NCBI RefSeq assembly: GCF_019797865.1
Contig: NZ_CP081869.1
Coordinates: 4,478,501-4,542,500, forward strand
Direction of reading: 5' to 3'
From: Chenggangzhangella methanolivorans
GTDB lineage: Bacteria > Pseudomonadota > Alphaproteobacteria > Rhizobiales > Methylopilaceae
Length of the DNA stretch: 64,000 nt
A program made the translations under genes and the position numbers. This document shows, in pieces, positions 22,845 to 32,380 of the stretch (the first letter of the stretch is position 1; every line of letters begins with the position of its first letter). Under the pieces are notes generated by a model, which was given only the letters and a program-made list of their open reading frames with translations, was not told the DNA's origin and searched no databases.

Positions 22845-22859
22845 GTTCTAGACATGTTC
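22845..22859 (-). promoter_or_regulatory. SOS box (LexA operator) in front of lexA
   Basis: GTTC TAGACAT GTTC: two direct GTTC repeats seven bases apart, the consensus LexA operator of Alphaproteobacteria. It lies 49 bases upstream of the lexA start, in a locally AT-rich stretch where the promoter is expected. Confidence 0.85.
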
Positions 22860-23095
22860 CGCAAGCGTTAACATCCCGTTTCCGTCCGCGTGTCGGACAG
22901 ACGAACGAGCGACGCGCCGCCGATGCGCCTCGCCGCGCAGCACGACCAGAGAGGGCGTAGGACCGATCTCCGACAAGCCGGGCGCCCGCGGCGATAGGTA
23001 GTCTTGCGGATGCCCGCCACGGTTGCCGGCGTCTAAACTTGTCGGAGTGCGGTCGCGCGTCGCGATCTCTAAGCAACCGACATCAGGAGACGACG

Positions 23096-23479
23096 ATGCG
23101 TCGACTGGCCTTCGCGGTAGCGTGCGGTGTTGCGGCGTCTTGGTCCATGGCGGGCGAGGCGGCCGCGCGTGACTATTCTGGAAAATACAAGAGCAAGATC
23201 ACGCTGCCGAACGGCGACGTCGTTAAGGCGAACGTCACGATCGTCAAGGTCGATGGTAGTATCTATCGATCTGAGTCAAAGTACGGGGATTTCATAGAGC
23301 TTTCGATGTGCTTTGCCGAGGAAGATCGCTTGAGTTGCGGATTTGCTCCCAAGTCCGGCGGCGGCTATGTCGGGTTCAGCATCTATGAGCCGGATGGATC
23401 GGGCAAACTGATCGGCAAATTCGCAGAGACGTCCACTCAGAAGCTCGGCAAGGAAGTCTTGACGCCCGTCGGGAAGTAG
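23096..23479 (+). CDS. Small exported protein of unknown function
   Basis: 127 residues with a signal peptide (MRRLAFAVACGVAASWSMAG, cleavage likely after EAAA). The mature part is predicted beta-rich, with YSGKYKSKITLPNGDVVKAN and two cysteines (CFAEEDRLSC) that could form a disulfide. Codon use differs from all neighbours: many A/T third positions (ATT, AAA, GGT, GAT), so it looks acquired. AGGAGA is placed in front of ATG 23096. It sits alone on the plus strand between lexA and moeA, which are usually adjacent in this order. I do not recognise a family. Confidence 0.7.
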   Translation: MRRLAFAVACGVAASWSMAGEAAARDYSGKYKSKITLPNGDVVKANVTIVKVDGSIYRSESKYGDFIELSMCFAEEDRLSCGFAPKSGGGYVGFSIYEPDGSGKLIGKFAETSTQKLGKEVLTPVGK

Positions 23480-23508
23480 ACGCTTCGGTCGGCCGCTTGC
23501 GGCGAGCC

Positions 23509-24726
23509 TTAGTAAGGATGCGGCAGCGCGAGGATCCGGCATGCGTCGCCGGCCTTCGCGGCCGGGGCGTGCGCGGGGCGGACCAGCAGGCATTCGGCGT
23601 CCGAGAGTCGGCGCAGCATCGACGAATCCTGCCGCGGAAACGCGGTCGCGACGGGAACGCCGTCAAGCCCGATTTCGAGCGCGGCGCGCATATAGTCCTC
23701 GCGCTGGTCGTTCTCGGGCATGTCGCGGCCGAGCCTGGCGGGCAGCAAAGCCGGATCGAGGTCCGCGCGCCCCGACAGCCGCCTGAGCGCGGGCGCGAGG
23801 AACAGCAGCGAACAGACGATCGACGAGACCGGGTTGCCCGGCAGGCCGAGCGCGAGCGTCGCGCCGCGGCGGCCCGCCATCATGGGCTTGCCTGGCCGCA
23901 TCGCGATCTTCCAGAAGTCGAGCGTCACGCCCTCGGCCTCGAGCGCGGGCTGGACGAGGTCGTGGTCGCCGACCGAGGCGCCGCCGAGCGTGACGAGAAT
24001 GTCGGCCTCTTCGGCGAAGGCGCGGGCGATCGCGGCGCGGATCGCCTGCGGCCGGTCGGGCGCGATGCCGAGGTCGAGCGGAACGCCGCCCTCGGCGGTC
24101 ACGATCGCTGAGATCGCGAAGGCGTTCGAGGCGACGATCTGGTCCGGGCCGACAGGGTCGCCCGGCGCGACGAGCTCGTCGCCGGTGGCGAGGATCGCGA
24201 CGCGCGGGCGTCGCGCGGCCTCCACCGCGGGATGGCCGAGCGCCGCCGCGAGCGCGAGGTCGCGCGCGCCGAGGCGCCGGCCGGCCTCGAGCAGCGCCTC
24301 GCCCTTCGAGAAGTCGAGCCCCGCCCGCCGGATGTGGCGCCCGGCTTGGGCCGCCTCTCGCGCGGTGATCACGTCGCCGTCGCGGTCGGCGTCCTCCTGG
24401 ATGAGGATCGCGTCGGCGCCCTGCGGCACGGGCGCGCCGGTGAAGATGCGCGCCGCCTCGCCGGGACCGATCAAGCCGCCGAAGCTCTTTCCGGCCGCCG
24501 ACTCGCCGACGACGCGCAGCCGCGCGCCCCCGGCTGCGTCCGCGGCGCGGACCGCGTAGCCGTCCATCGCCGAACAGTCGCAGGGCGGCTGGTCGCGGAG
24601 CGCATGGAGCGGAGCGGCGAGCGTGCGCCCAAGCGCCTCGGCGAGCACGACGCGCTCGGCCGGCAGCGGCGCGAGGCCCGCGAGGATGCGCGCGCGCGCC
24701 TCGGGGACGGGAAGCAGGCCGCTCAC
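23509..24726 (-). CDS. moeA: Molybdopterin molybdotransferase
   Basis: Inserts molybdate into adenylylated molybdopterin, the last step of molybdenum cofactor assembly. About 405 residues in one frame from GTG 24726. Family marks: [45 protein letters not shown] (nucleotide-binding loop), [12 protein letters not shown] and [15 protein letters not shown] with [10 protein letters not shown] near the end. Its GTG overlaps the stop of moaC (GTGA), so the two are coupled. Confidence 0.95.
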   Translation of the reverse strand: MSGLLPVPEARARILAGLAPLPAERVVLAEALGRTLAAPLHALRDQPPCDCSAMDGYAVRAADAAGGARLRVVGESAAGKSFGGLIGPGEAARIFTGAPVPQGADAILIQEDADRDGDVITAREAAQAGRHIRRAGLDFSKGEALLEAGRRLGARDLALAAALGHPAVEAARRPRVAILATGDELVAPGDPVGPDQIVASNAFAISAIVTAEGGVPLDLGIAPDRPQAIRAAIARAFAEEADILVTLGGASVGDHDLVQPALEAEGVTLDFWKIAMRPGKPMMAGRRGATLALGLPGNPVSSIVCSLLFLAPALRRLSGRADLDPALLPARLGRDMPENDQREDYMRAALEIGLDGVPVATAFPRQDSSMLRRLSDAECLLVRPAHAPAAKAGDACRILALPHPY

Positions 24727-25220
24727 GCCGGCTCCCCGGCGTGGAAGTCGCCGGAGCGGCCGCCGGACTTCGACAGCAGCCGCACGCCCTCGATCCGCAT
24801 GCCGCGATCGACCGCCTTGGTCATGTCGTAGACGGTGAGGCACGCGACGGTCACCGCCGTCAGCGCCTCCATCTCGACGCCGGTCGGGCCGGAGACGCGG
24901 GCGGTCGCGGAGACGCGCACGCCCGGCAGACTGTCGTCGGGCGTCAGCTCCACCGAGACCTTGGAGAGCGCCAGCGGATGGCAGAGCGGAATGAGCTCGT
25001 GGGTCCGCTTGGCCGCCATGATGCCGGCGATGCGGGCGACGCCGAGCACGTCGCCCTTCTTGGCCTCGCCCTCGACGACGAGACGCAGGGTCTCGGGCGC
25101 CATGACGACGCGGCCCTCCGCCGTCGCCTCGCGGGTCGTGGCGGGCTTGCCGCCGACGTCCACCATGTTGGCCTCGCCGGAGGCGGACAGATGGGTGAGA
25201 CGCGGGGAAACGTCGGTCAT
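24723..25220 (-). CDS. moaC: Cyclic pyranopterin monophosphate synthase
   Basis: Converts the product of MoaA (a cyclised GTP derivative) to cyclic pyranopterin monophosphate. 165 residues. Motifs: [51 protein letters not shown] and [24 protein letters not shown] C-terminal region with KAVDRGM. ATG 25220 matches the normal family start. The gene lies in one long open frame with trpC and trpD fragments, but normal starts and stops separate them. Confidence 0.95.
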   Translation of the reverse strand: MTDVSPRLTHLSASGEANMVDVGGKPATTREATAEGRVVMAPETLRLVVEGEAKKGDVLGVARIAGIMAAKRTHELIPLCHPLALSKVSVELTPDDSLPGVRVSATARVSGPTGVEMEALTAVTVACLTVYDMTKAVDRGMRIEGVRLLSKSGGRSGDFHAGEPA

Positions 25221-25222
25221 CG

Positions 25223-25567
25223 TCAGGCTCCCGAGAACAGGGGGGCGAGGGCGTCGAACGAGACCGCCGCGCAGACGCCGAGGCCCGTCAGGATCAGCCC
25301 GACGAGATAGATCTTGGTCGCCTTGTCGTAGATCTTCTTTCGGAGCCCCTCGATCGGCAGCAGGAGCGCCAGCGCGCGGATCTGCAGCGCGACGCCGACG
25401 AAGATCATGAGGGCGGGCGGCGTGTCGTAGCTGTGCCAGACGCCCGGGCTCGACGCCCATTGCGACAGGAAGCCGAGAGAAAAGGAAACCGTGACGCCGA
25501 ACGCCGTGATCGTGCCGTTGCGGAACGTGGCGTCGAGCGGCGGCGGGGGCGGGTCTTCCGGCGTCAT
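25223..25567 (-). CDS. Small inner-membrane protein of unknown function
   Basis: 114 residues, with a Pro-rich start ([16 protein letters not shown]) and three hydrophobic stretches: [39 protein letters not shown] and [18 protein letters not shown]. Two bases separate its stop from the moaC start, so it is probably read with moaC-moeA. I do not recognise a family. It is one of two membrane protein genes placed between trpC and moaC. Confidence 0.7.
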   Translation of the reverse strand: MTPEDPPPPPLDATFRNGTITAFGVTVSFSLGFLSQWASSPGVWHSYDTPPALMIFVGVALQIRALALLLPIEGLRKKIYDKATKIYLVGLILTGLGVCAAVSFDALAPLFSGA

Positions 25568-25657
25568 GGTCGTGGTCGCTGGCTGGCGTGGCGCGGGCGG
25601 CGGCGCTTGGCGCGGCGGTTTTCGTTCGGAGCGGCGAGTGATGGCGGGTCGCGCGCC

Positions 25658-26215
25658 TCAACGCAACGGGCGCTGCTCGAGCAGGCGCGTGAGCAGGGCG
25701 ATCTGCTCCTCCTGCTTGGCGACCAGCGCGACGAGATGGTCGTTCCTCAGCGCGTCGAGCTTGTCGTGCAGCGCCATGATCTCGATCTCGGCCTTCAGGT
25801 TCACCTCGTAATCGAGTTCGGCCTGCCGCCGGTCCTTCGCCGACTGGCGGTTCTGGCTCATCATGATGATGGGCGCCTGGATCGCGGCCAGCATCGACAG
25901 CATCAGGTTGAGGAAAATGAAGGGGTAGGCGTCGAACGGACGCGTCAGCAGCCAGACGTTGGCGACCGCCCAGATCGCCAGAATGACGCCGAAGATGACG
26001 ATGAAGGTCCAGGATCCGCCGAACTGCGCCACGCCGTCGGCGAGCCGGTCTCCGAAGCTGTCGGCGTCGTCGTCGGGCGAGGGAGGCCGCGCGATGAGCT
26101 TGCGGCCGCGGGCGAGCTTGAGGACGCGCTTCTCGGCGTCGTCGAGGGCGTTGAGCGCGCGGCCGAAGACGCGGTGCGAGGCCTGGTCCAGCTCTGGCGA
26201 GGTCTCGTTCGTCAT
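25658..26215 (-). CDS. DUF1003 family membrane protein
   Basis: 185 residues. Central pair of membrane segments in the DUF1003 pattern: [20 protein letters not shown], then [31 protein letters not shown]. After it a long charged helix, [20 protein letters not shown] to [12 protein letters not shown], likely coiled coil. Function of the family is unknown. ATG 26215 has GGAGG eight bases ahead. Its stop is followed by a 90-base gap, then the small membrane protein; trpC ends just upstream. Confidence 0.88.
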   Translation of the reverse strand: MTNETSPELDQASHRVFGRALNALDDAEKRVLKLARGRKLIARPPSPDDDADSFGDRLADGVAQFGGSWTFIVIFGVILAIWAVANVWLLTRPFDAYPFIFLNLMLSMLAAIQAPIIMMSQNRQSAKDRRQAELDYEVNLKAEIEIMALHDKLDALRNDHLVALVAKQEEQIALLTRLLEQRPLR

Positions 26216-26244
26216 GGCAAGACCTCCTTGTCCGGCGGAAGCCT

Positions 26245-27038
26245 TCAGGCCGCGAGCAGCGACCGGTCGCGGCGGCGACGTCGGGCTGGCGCATGAGGCT
26301 CTCGCCGACGAGCAGCGTGCGGCAGCCGACGGCGGCCAGGCGCGCGGCGTCCGCGGAGGTGAAGATCCCGCTCTCGCCGACGAGGATCCGGTCGGCCGGA
26401 ACGCGGGCCGAGAGCTCCTCGGTCGTTTCGAGGCGCACGTCGAAGGTGCGCAGGTTGCGGTTGTTGACGCCCACGAGGGCCGTGCCGAGCGGCAGCGCCC
26501 GGTCGAGCTCTTGGCCGTCATGGACCTCGACCAGCACGTCCATGCCGAAGTCGCCGGCGGCGGCGACGAGGTCGCGGGCCTGCGCGTCGGTCACGGCCGC
26601 CATGATGACGAGGATGCAGTCGGCGCCGAGCGCCCGGCTCTCGGCCACCTGGTAGGGATCGTAGAGGAAATCCTTGCGGATGGCGGGCAGCGGGACGGCG
26701 TCGCGGGCTTGGCCCAGGAACTCGGGCGCGCCCTGGAACGAGGGGCCGTCGGTCAGCACCGAAAGGCAGGCGGCGCCGCCGGCCGCATAGGCGCGCGCGA
26801 GCGCCGGCGGGTCGAAGTCGGCGCGGATCAAGCCCTTGGACGGGCTTGCTTTCTTGATCTCGGCGATGAGCGCGGTGCGCCCGTCCGCATGGGCGGCGCG
26901 GATCGCCTTGACGAAGCCGCGCGGCGGGGAGGCGGCCTCCGCCGCGCGCCTCACCTCGGCGAGGGGGCGGGCGGCTTTCGCGGCCTCGATCTCCTTGAGC
27001 TTGTAGGCGCCGATGCGCTCCAGCACGTCTGCGGTCAT
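26245..27038 (-). CDS. trpC: Indole-3-glycerol-phosphate synthase (frame broken near the end)
   Basis: Fourth step of tryptophan synthesis, an (alpha/beta)8 barrel. Motifs: [44 protein letters not shown] and [17 protein letters not shown]. At about 26264 one C is missing (ACCGGTCG for ACCCGGTCG); restored, the protein ends ATRSLLAA with TGA at 26245-26247 and has 264 residues, the usual length. Its ATG 27038 overlaps the trpD stop by four bases. Confidence 0.94.
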
Positions 27039-28057
27039 TCGGCCGTCTCCGGGTTCGAGACGCGGATCAGGGCGTCGAGGCGCGAGGCGGCGGCGCCGCT
27101 GTCGATCGAGGCGGCGGCGAGCTCCGCGCCCTCCAAGAAACTCTTGGCGCGGCCCGCCACGATCAGCGCGGCGGAGGCGTTGAGGATCGAAATGTCGCGA
27201 TAAGCCCCTGACTGGCCATCCAAAACACGGCGCAGCGCGGCGGTTTTGCGCGGCGTCGCCGCCCTTCAGCGCTTCGGCCGGATGATGGGGGAGCCCAGCG
27301 TCCTCGGGCGAGATCGAAAAGGTCGTGACGCGGCCGTCCTTCAGCTGGGCGACCGAGGTCTCGCCCGAGGTCGTGATCTCGTCGAGCCCGTCGGAGCCGT
27401 GCACCACCCAGGCGGCCTCCGAGCCGAGCGTGGAGAGCGCTTCGGCGATCGGCTCGACCCATTTGGCGGCGAACACGCCCACCATCTGCCGCTTGACGCC
27501 GGCCGGGTTCGAAAGCGGCCCGAGCAGGTTGAAGATGGTGCGCATGCCGAGCTCGGTCCGCGCCGGGCCGACATGGCGCATCGCCGAGTGATGGTTGGGC
27601 GCGAACATGAAGCCGACGCCGGCCTCCGAGATACAGGCGGCGATGCGCTCGGGGCTGAGGTCGACGTCGACGCCGAGCGCCTTCAGCACGTCGGCCGAGC
27701 CTGACTTGGAGGAGAGCGCCCGGTTGCCGTGCTTGGCGACCGGCACGCCGCAGCCCGCGACCACGAAGGCCGCGCAGGTGGAGACGTTGACCGAGCCGGC
27801 GCCGTCGCCCCCGGTCCCGACGACGTCGACGGCCTCGGCCGGCGCCGCGACCGGCGTCATGCGCGCCCGCATGGCCGCGACCGCGCCCGCGATCTCGTCC
27901 ACCGTCTCGCCGCGCAGGCGAAGCCCCATCAGAAAAGGCGCCGATCTGCGCGGGCGTGGTCTCGCCCGACATGATCTGGCCGAACGCGGCTTCTGCGGCT
28001 GCGCGATCGAGCGCGGCCTTCCGCGATCCGGGCGATGACAGGCTTGAAGGCGTCCAT
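27035..28057 (-). CDS. trpD: Anthranilate phosphoribosyltransferase (frame broken about three times)
   Basis: Joins anthranilate to phosphoribosyl pyrophosphate in tryptophan synthesis. Starts [14 protein letters not shown] at ATG 28057; the frame shifts near 28018, again near 27932 (one T too many before [14 protein letters not shown]) and near 27225. The long middle frame has [14 protein letters not shown] (PRPP binding), [14 protein letters not shown] and [20 protein letters not shown]. The end [20 protein letters not shown] lies in a third frame, stopping at 27035. Joined length is about 341 residues. Confidence 0.93.
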
Positions 28058-28068
28058 CGGAGCCGCCG

Positions 28069-28689
28069 TCAGCCCGCGCGCGCGGCGGCGAGCCGCCGGC
28101 GCTCGACGTTCCACTCGGCGGCGTCGGCGAGGAAGTTGCCGAAGATGGTCGCGCCATGCTCGGAGGCGATGCTCTCGGGATGGAACTGCACCCCGAAGAT
28201 CGGCCATGCGCGATGCGACAGGCCCATGATCAGCCCGTCCTCGGTCTCGGCCGTGACCTCGAGCGCGTCGGGCAGTCCCTCGCGCCGCACGACGAGCGAA
28301 TGATAGCGCGTGGCGCTCAAGGGGCCGTTGATGCCCCGGAACGAGCCGCGGCCCTGATGGCGGATGGTCGCGAGCTTGCCGTGCACAGGGGTCGGGGCGC
28401 GCTCCACGACTCCGCCGAACACTTCGCCGATCGCCTGATGGCCGAGGCACACGCCGAAGATCGGCGTCTGGCCGGCGGCGGCGCGGATGAGCTCGCAGGA
28501 AATCCCCGCCTCGCGCGGCGTGCAGGGGCCGGGCGAGATCACGATCGCGTCCGGGCCGTCGGCCAGCACTTCGGCGACCGAGGTCTTGTCGTTGCGGCGC
28601 ACTGTCACCTGCGCGCCGAGCGCGCCGATGGCGTGGACGACGTTCCAGGTGAAGCTGTCGTAGTTGTCGATCAGGGTGACGGCGGTCAT
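28069..28689 (-). CDS. trpG: Anthranilate synthase glutamine amidotransferase subunit
   Basis: Supplies ammonia from glutamine to anthranilate synthase. 206 residues, intact. Class I amidotransferase triad: Cys in [12 protein letters not shown], His and Glu in [15 protein letters not shown]. Opening [14 protein letters not shown] is typical. Eleven bases separate it from trpD. The large subunit TrpE is not in the window; in this order it often lies a little further off. Confidence 0.95.
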   Translation of the reverse strand: MTAVTLIDNYDSFTWNVVHAIGALGAQVTVRRNDKTSVAEVLADGPDAIVISPGPCTPREAGISCELIRAAAGQTPIFGVCLGHQAIGEVFGGVVERAPTPVHGKLATIRHQGRGSFRGINGPLSATRYHSLVVRREGLPDALEVTAETEDGLIMGLSHRAWPIFGVQFHPESIASEHGATIFGNFLADAAEWNVERRRLAAARAG

Positions 28690-28808
28690 CGCAACGCTCC
28701 GAAGCGCCCGACAAAGCGCAAGCGCGGTCGTCTCGTCAAGGGCGGGAGCTCTGATCGCGCGGGCAGGGGCGTAGCGCGCTTCGCCTGGGCCTCGCCCGGC
28801 CAAGCCGG

Positions 28809-30018
28809 TCAGTTGTTCGGCGGCGACTCGAATTCCTGGTCGAGCGGCCGGCGCTGGACGGGGCGACGCTCGACCTGGCCTCGGTCGACCGGATCGCGGC
28901 GCAGGATGATCACGTCGTCGGTCGGCGCTTCGCGGCGCGGGCTCGCGCCGGTCTGGGTCGGGTCCGGGGTCGCGGTGCCGCCGTCGAGCGTGGGCGCGGG
29001 AACCGTGGGCTGCGCCGGCGCCTTGGGCCGCTGGCGCGCGAGCGCCTGGGCGGCGGCCTGGGCCTCCTCCGGGCTCTTGGCGCGGTTCATGTCGTTCGCG
29101 GTCTTCTCGTCGATGACGATGTCGCCCTTCTTCACCGTCTTGTCGTCGACGCCCTGCAGCGCCTCGGCCCAGTTCATGCCCTCCGGCTTGCACGAGCAGC
29201 CGGCGACGAACTCCTTGCGATAACGGAAGGCGTTTTCGAGCTTCGTGTAGGGCTGGCCGTCGACGTCGAACGCCATCTCCATCTTGCCGCCGGGATTGGG
29301 GTAGGCGAACAGCTTGGCCTCCGCCCCGGGGCAGGTCGCGTGGCAGATCGCCTCGTCGCGGTTAAACGCGTTCTTGGTGGTCTGGTAGGAGATCGGGAAG
29401 AAGAAGCCGTCGCAGGCGCGCACGCAGACGGTGCGGAAGGTCGAGACATGCGGCGTCGCGCCGGGCTCCATCTCGGGCTCGAGCACGGTCTCGCCGCCGA
29501 CGGCGTCCTCCGACTGGCGGCCGCCGCCGCCGAACAGCATGTCGAGGAAGCCGCGCTTCTCCTGCTGCTGGGTCGGCGCGACGCGGCGCTCGACCAGCCG
29601 GTACTGCGGCCCGCACTGGCCGCGGGCGAGCGCGAACAGAAGCTCCCGGCGGCGCGGATCCATGCCGCCGCCCTGGGACGCCTGAGCCGCCTGCGCCTGC
29701 AGCCGGTCGAGATTGACCTCCATCTGCTTGATGCGCTGGCCGAGCGGGCCGCATTCGGCGGGCGGGTCGCCGAAGAACAGGAACTTCTTTCCGCAGCCGA
29801 TGCCGCGGGCGTAGGCGTTGGTGCGGTCGAGCTCGTTCTGCTGGCGCGCGACCGACTGCTCGAGCTGGCGCGGATCGGCGCGCTTGGGGCCGGACCGATC
29901 GAGCCCGGCGAGCTGCGCCTCGAGACGCAGGCAGTCCTCCGATCCCTGCTGGGCGTCCGCCGGCGCGGCCGCGAGCAACCCCGCGGCCAGCGGCGATCGT
30001 CAGGATGGCAGACTTCAT
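28809..30018 (-). CDS. DUF2865 exported protein (frame broken at the signal peptide)
   Basis: A Hyphomicrobiales-type DUF2865 protein. ATG 30018 starts a signal peptide (MKSAILTIAAG), but the frame shifts near 29985; the remainder reads LLAAAPADAQQGSEDCLRLE to the stop at 28809. The mature part has a Gln/Arg-rich predicted coiled coil at its start, then a cysteine-rich region: TVCVRACDGFFFPISYQ, DEAICHATCPGAEAKLFAYP and FVAGCSCKPEG. The C-terminal 110 residues are Pro/Arg-rich and disordered. About 402 residues when joined. Function unknown; the spacing of cysteines suggests disulfides in the periplasm. Confidence 0.8.
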
Positions 30019-30256
30019 GCTCGTTCCTTCAGGCGATTCTCGCATGCCGGCGCACGCGCACCCCGCAAGGGTTCTAGCAAGCCTCGACCGCCTCGCACAG
30101 GGCCGCGCGAATGGACGGAAGTGAGAAGGCGGCGGCCGCGAACGCTCTCGACTCTGTGAACTGCGCGCAATCTTTCTGCGCTCGACGCAACGGTTCCTAA
30201 AGCCCCGGCCGGGTATCCAGACCAGGTCAAACCGCTGAGAGAAAAGGGCGCCCGCG

Positions 30257-30418
30257 ATGAAAGCCGTTCGCCGGTTCATGCATGACCAGTCCGGCGCGAC
30301 CGCCATCGAGTATGGCCTGATCGCCGTCGGGATCTCGATCGCCATCATCACGGTGGTGCGCGGCATCGGCACGAGCCTCAACTCGTCCTTCACCAAGATC
30401 AACAGCAACCTGCGCTGA
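30257..30418 (+). CDS. Flp/Fap-type pilin, single gene
   Basis: A 53-residue peptide: MKAVRRFMHDQSGATAIEYG then LIAVGISIAIITVVRGIGTS and a polar end (KINSNLR). The features fit the Flp type IVb prepilin: short basic leader, processing site before the GATAIEYGLIA motif with Glu at position 5 of the mature form, and one long hydrophobic helix. Flp pilins make tight-adherence (Tad) pili after cleavage by CpaA. No cpa/tad gene is close, so the assembly machine must lie elsewhere or be absent. The upstream 230 bases hold its promoter region. Confidence 0.88.
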   Translation: MKAVRRFMHDQSGATAIEYGLIAVGISIAIITVVRGIGTSLNSSFTKINSNLR

Positions 30419-30499
30419 CGCGTTCTCGGGCCGGGGCCTGGCGGGCCCGGTTCCGCTTGGCCAGCGTCATGCCCAGCGGCGGTCAAGACGCGCCGCCCT

Positions 30500-30613
30500 C
30501 TTGTCCCGGACTTGATCCGGGACCCAGAACCGACTGCGGTCGATGGGCAGCCGAGGCGCTGCGGAAGGACTTGAAACGTTTCGGTTCTGGTCCCGGATCA
30601 AGTCCGGGACAAG
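30500..30613. repeat. Inverted repeat with 32-base arms, GTCCCGGA family
   Basis: The left arm (30500-30531: CTTGTCCCGGACTTGATCCG and on) is repeated inverted at 30583-30613 with one G missing. Each arm is itself partly palindromic, so it can fold into a long cruciform. Same family as 7317-7430. The 323-base gap between the pilin and pqqE consists mainly of this and the short element that follows. Confidence 0.8.
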
Positions 30614-30704
30614 AAAGTCACCTCGCCACGCATGCGCCGCCTGATCGCCCCATGGACGGGCTGCAGCCGGGCTGGGGGATCGAGATCCGGTGAGGCGAAG
30701 CCCC

Positions 30705-30730
30705 GTCATGCCCGCGTCTTCGCGGGCATC
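30705..30730. repeat. Short GTCATGCCCG palindrome beside pqqE
   Basis: GTCATGCCCGCGTCTTCGCG followed by GGCATC: half of the element seen complete at 16370-16461 and 37771-37864. It lies just past the pqqE stop and may end the pqq transcript. Confidence 0.55.
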
Positions 30731-30741
30731 CAAAGCCTGGC

Positions 30742-31920
30742 TCAGACCGGCGCGCCGTTGCGCGTGATCTGCACGCGCGCCGCGTTTCCCGGCGTCGCGC
30801 CGAAGCGGCGATAGATGTAGTCGCGCCCGTCGTCCGCCGCGTCCTTGATCGCGAGCGACGTGATCTTGGCGTGGAACGGCGACAGCGAGCAGGCGGGATC
30901 GGCGTTGCGCGGATCGCCCGTGATGGCGAGCGCCTGGCAGCGGCAGCCGCCGAAGTCGATCTCCTTGCGCGGGCAGCTGGTGCAGGGCTCCTTCATCCAG
31001 TCCGTGCCGCGATAGGCCTCGAAGGCCGACCCGTTGGTCCAGATCTCCGACAGGCTTTTCTCGGTCACGTAGTCGAATTCGAGATGCGGGATCGTCTCGG
31101 CCGCGTGGCAGGGCAGCACCTTGCCCTGCGGCGTGACGTTGAGCGACTGCTTGCCCCAGCCGCCGACGCAGGGTTTTGGGCGCCGCGCGTAATAGTCCGG
31201 CACCACGGCGTCGATCACCAGCTTGCCCTGAAGCTCCGCGCGCAGGCGCTCGACGGTTTCGGCCGCCTTCATCACCTGCTCGCGGGTCGGCATCAGCATT
31301 TTGCGGTTTTCGAGCGCCCAGCCGTAATATTGCGAATGCGCGATCTCGACGCGCCGGGCGCCGAAATCGAGCGCCATGTTCACCAGCGCCTCGATGTTCT
31401 CGACATTGCCGCGGTGGATCACGGCGTTGATCGTCAGCGGCATGCCGAGCTCGAGCACCCAGCCGGCGAAGATCCGCTTCTTGTCATGCGCGCCTGAAAG
31501 CCCCGCGATCTTGTCGGCGTTCTCGGCTTCGGCGTCCTGGATCGAGAGCTGCACGTGATCGAGGCCGGCGTTCGCCAGCTCCTCGAGCTTTTCGCGCTGC
31601 ACGCCGATGCCCGACGTGATGAGGTTGGTGTAGAGCCCGACCTTCACCGCGTGCGCCGTCAGCTCCACGATGTCCTTGCGCGCCGTCGGCTCGCCGCCGG
31701 AAAGGTGGAGATGCAGCACGCCCATGGCGGCGGCTTCCGAAAACACGCGTTTCCAGGTTTCGGTGTCGAGCTCGCCGGAACGCTTGTCGAGCTCCACGGG
31801 GTTCGAGCAGTAGGGGCAGGAGAGGGGGCAGCGATGGGTGAGCTCGGCCAGCATGCCGAGAGGCGCCGGCGGGGCCACGCGGGCGGCCTCCGAGGGGTTC
31901 GGAAGGGTCATGTCGTTCAT
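30742..31920 (-). CDS. pqqE: PqqA peptide cyclase, radical SAM
   Basis: Joins the Glu and Tyr side chains of PqqA in the first chemical step of PQQ synthesis. 392 residues. The radical-SAM cluster motif is C31-PLS-C35-PY-C38. The C-terminal SPASM part has the extra cysteines for auxiliary clusters in [42 protein letters not shown] and [11 protein letters not shown] 31920 is the normal start; the frame is open further up only through the palindrome. It is separated from pqqD by a long inverted repeat, so its expression may differ from the genes before it. Confidence 0.97.
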   Translation of the reverse strand: MNDMTLPNPSEAARVAPPAPLGMLAELTHRCPLSCPYCSNPVELDKRSGELDTETWKRVFSEAAAMGVLHLHLSGGEPTARKDIVELTAHAVKVGLYTNLITSGIGVQREKLEELANAGLDHVQLSIQDAEAENADKIAGLSGAHDKKRIFAGWVLELGMPLTINAVIHRGNVENIEALVNMALDFGARRVEIAHSQYYGWALENRKMLMPTREQVMKAAETVERLRAELQGKLVIDAVVPDYYARRPKPCVGGWGKQSLNVTPQGKVLPCHAAETIPHLEFDYVTEKSLSEIWTNGSAFEAYRGTDWMKEPCTSCPRKEIDFGGCRCQALAITGDPRNADPACSLSPFHAKITSLAIKDAADDGRDYIYRRFGATPGNAARVQITRNGAPV

Positions 31921-31961
31921 GTTTTGCCTCCTTCCTTCCAGAGCGCCTTGCATCAACGAAC

Positions 31962-32080
31962 TGCGTGCTTCGAGACGCGATCCCTCGGACCGCTCCTCAG
32001 CATGAGGGATGTTGAGTTTTGGCCTTCTCACCATCCCTCATGCTGAGGAGCCTGCGCCAGCAGGCGTCTCGAAGCACGCA
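31962..32080. repeat. Large inverted repeat between pqqD and pqqE
   Basis: Outer arms TGCGTGCTTCGAGACGC (31962-31978) and GCGTCTCGAAGCACGCA (32064-32080); inner arms CTCCTCAGCATGAGGGATG (31993-32011) and CATCCCTCATGCTGAGGAG (32032-32050). The CCTCAGCATGAGGG core is a common extragenic repeat in Hyphomicrobiales. It lies inside the pqq operon and could attenuate or process the transcript. Confidence 0.85.
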
Positions 32081-32098
32081 ATCGGCTTCATCTCAACT

Positions 32099-32380
32099 TC
32101 ACGCCAGATCCAGCACCCGCTTGTCGGCGAGGTCCCGGAGCATCTTCTTCACGTCCGTCTCGATCTGCTCGCGCGGCGCGGCGTATTTCTGCGCGAGCTC
32201 GTCCACGATGGTCCCGACCGTGCGCGCGCCGTCGCAAAGCTCCAGCACCACGACCGCGATCGCGTCGGGCTTCAGCACGCGCTCGGGCGCGAGCAGCAGC
32301 CATTCCTGACGCACCTCGTCGCGGCGAAGCCTCACCCCGCGCGGCAGTTTCGGCGTCGCTTCGCTCGGGACGTCGCTCAT
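32099..32380 (-). CDS. pqqD: PqqD peptide chaperone
   Basis: 93 residues. Binds the PqqA peptide (RRE domain) and presents it to PqqE. Typical text: LPRGVRLRRDEVRQEWLLLA-PERVLKPD, then VVLELCDGARTVGTIVDELA and DVKKMLRDLADKRVL. Its ATG (32380) overlaps the pqqC stop by four bases (ATGA), so the two are translationally coupled. Confidence 0.96.
   Translation of the reverse strand: MSDVPSEATPKLPRGVRLRRDEVRQEWLLLAPERVLKPDAIAVVVLELCDGARTVGTIVDELAQKYAAPREQIETDVKKMLRDLADKRVLDLA

Noticed and set aside
24723..28157. One open frame of 1,144 codons on the minus strand that seems to fuse TrpD, TrpC, DUF1003 antisense text and MoaC
   Set aside because: Parts with real homology are separated by text in the wrong frame, and each gene has its own normal start, ribosome site and overlapping stop. 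The fusion arises from indels plus high GC content, which removes stop codons.
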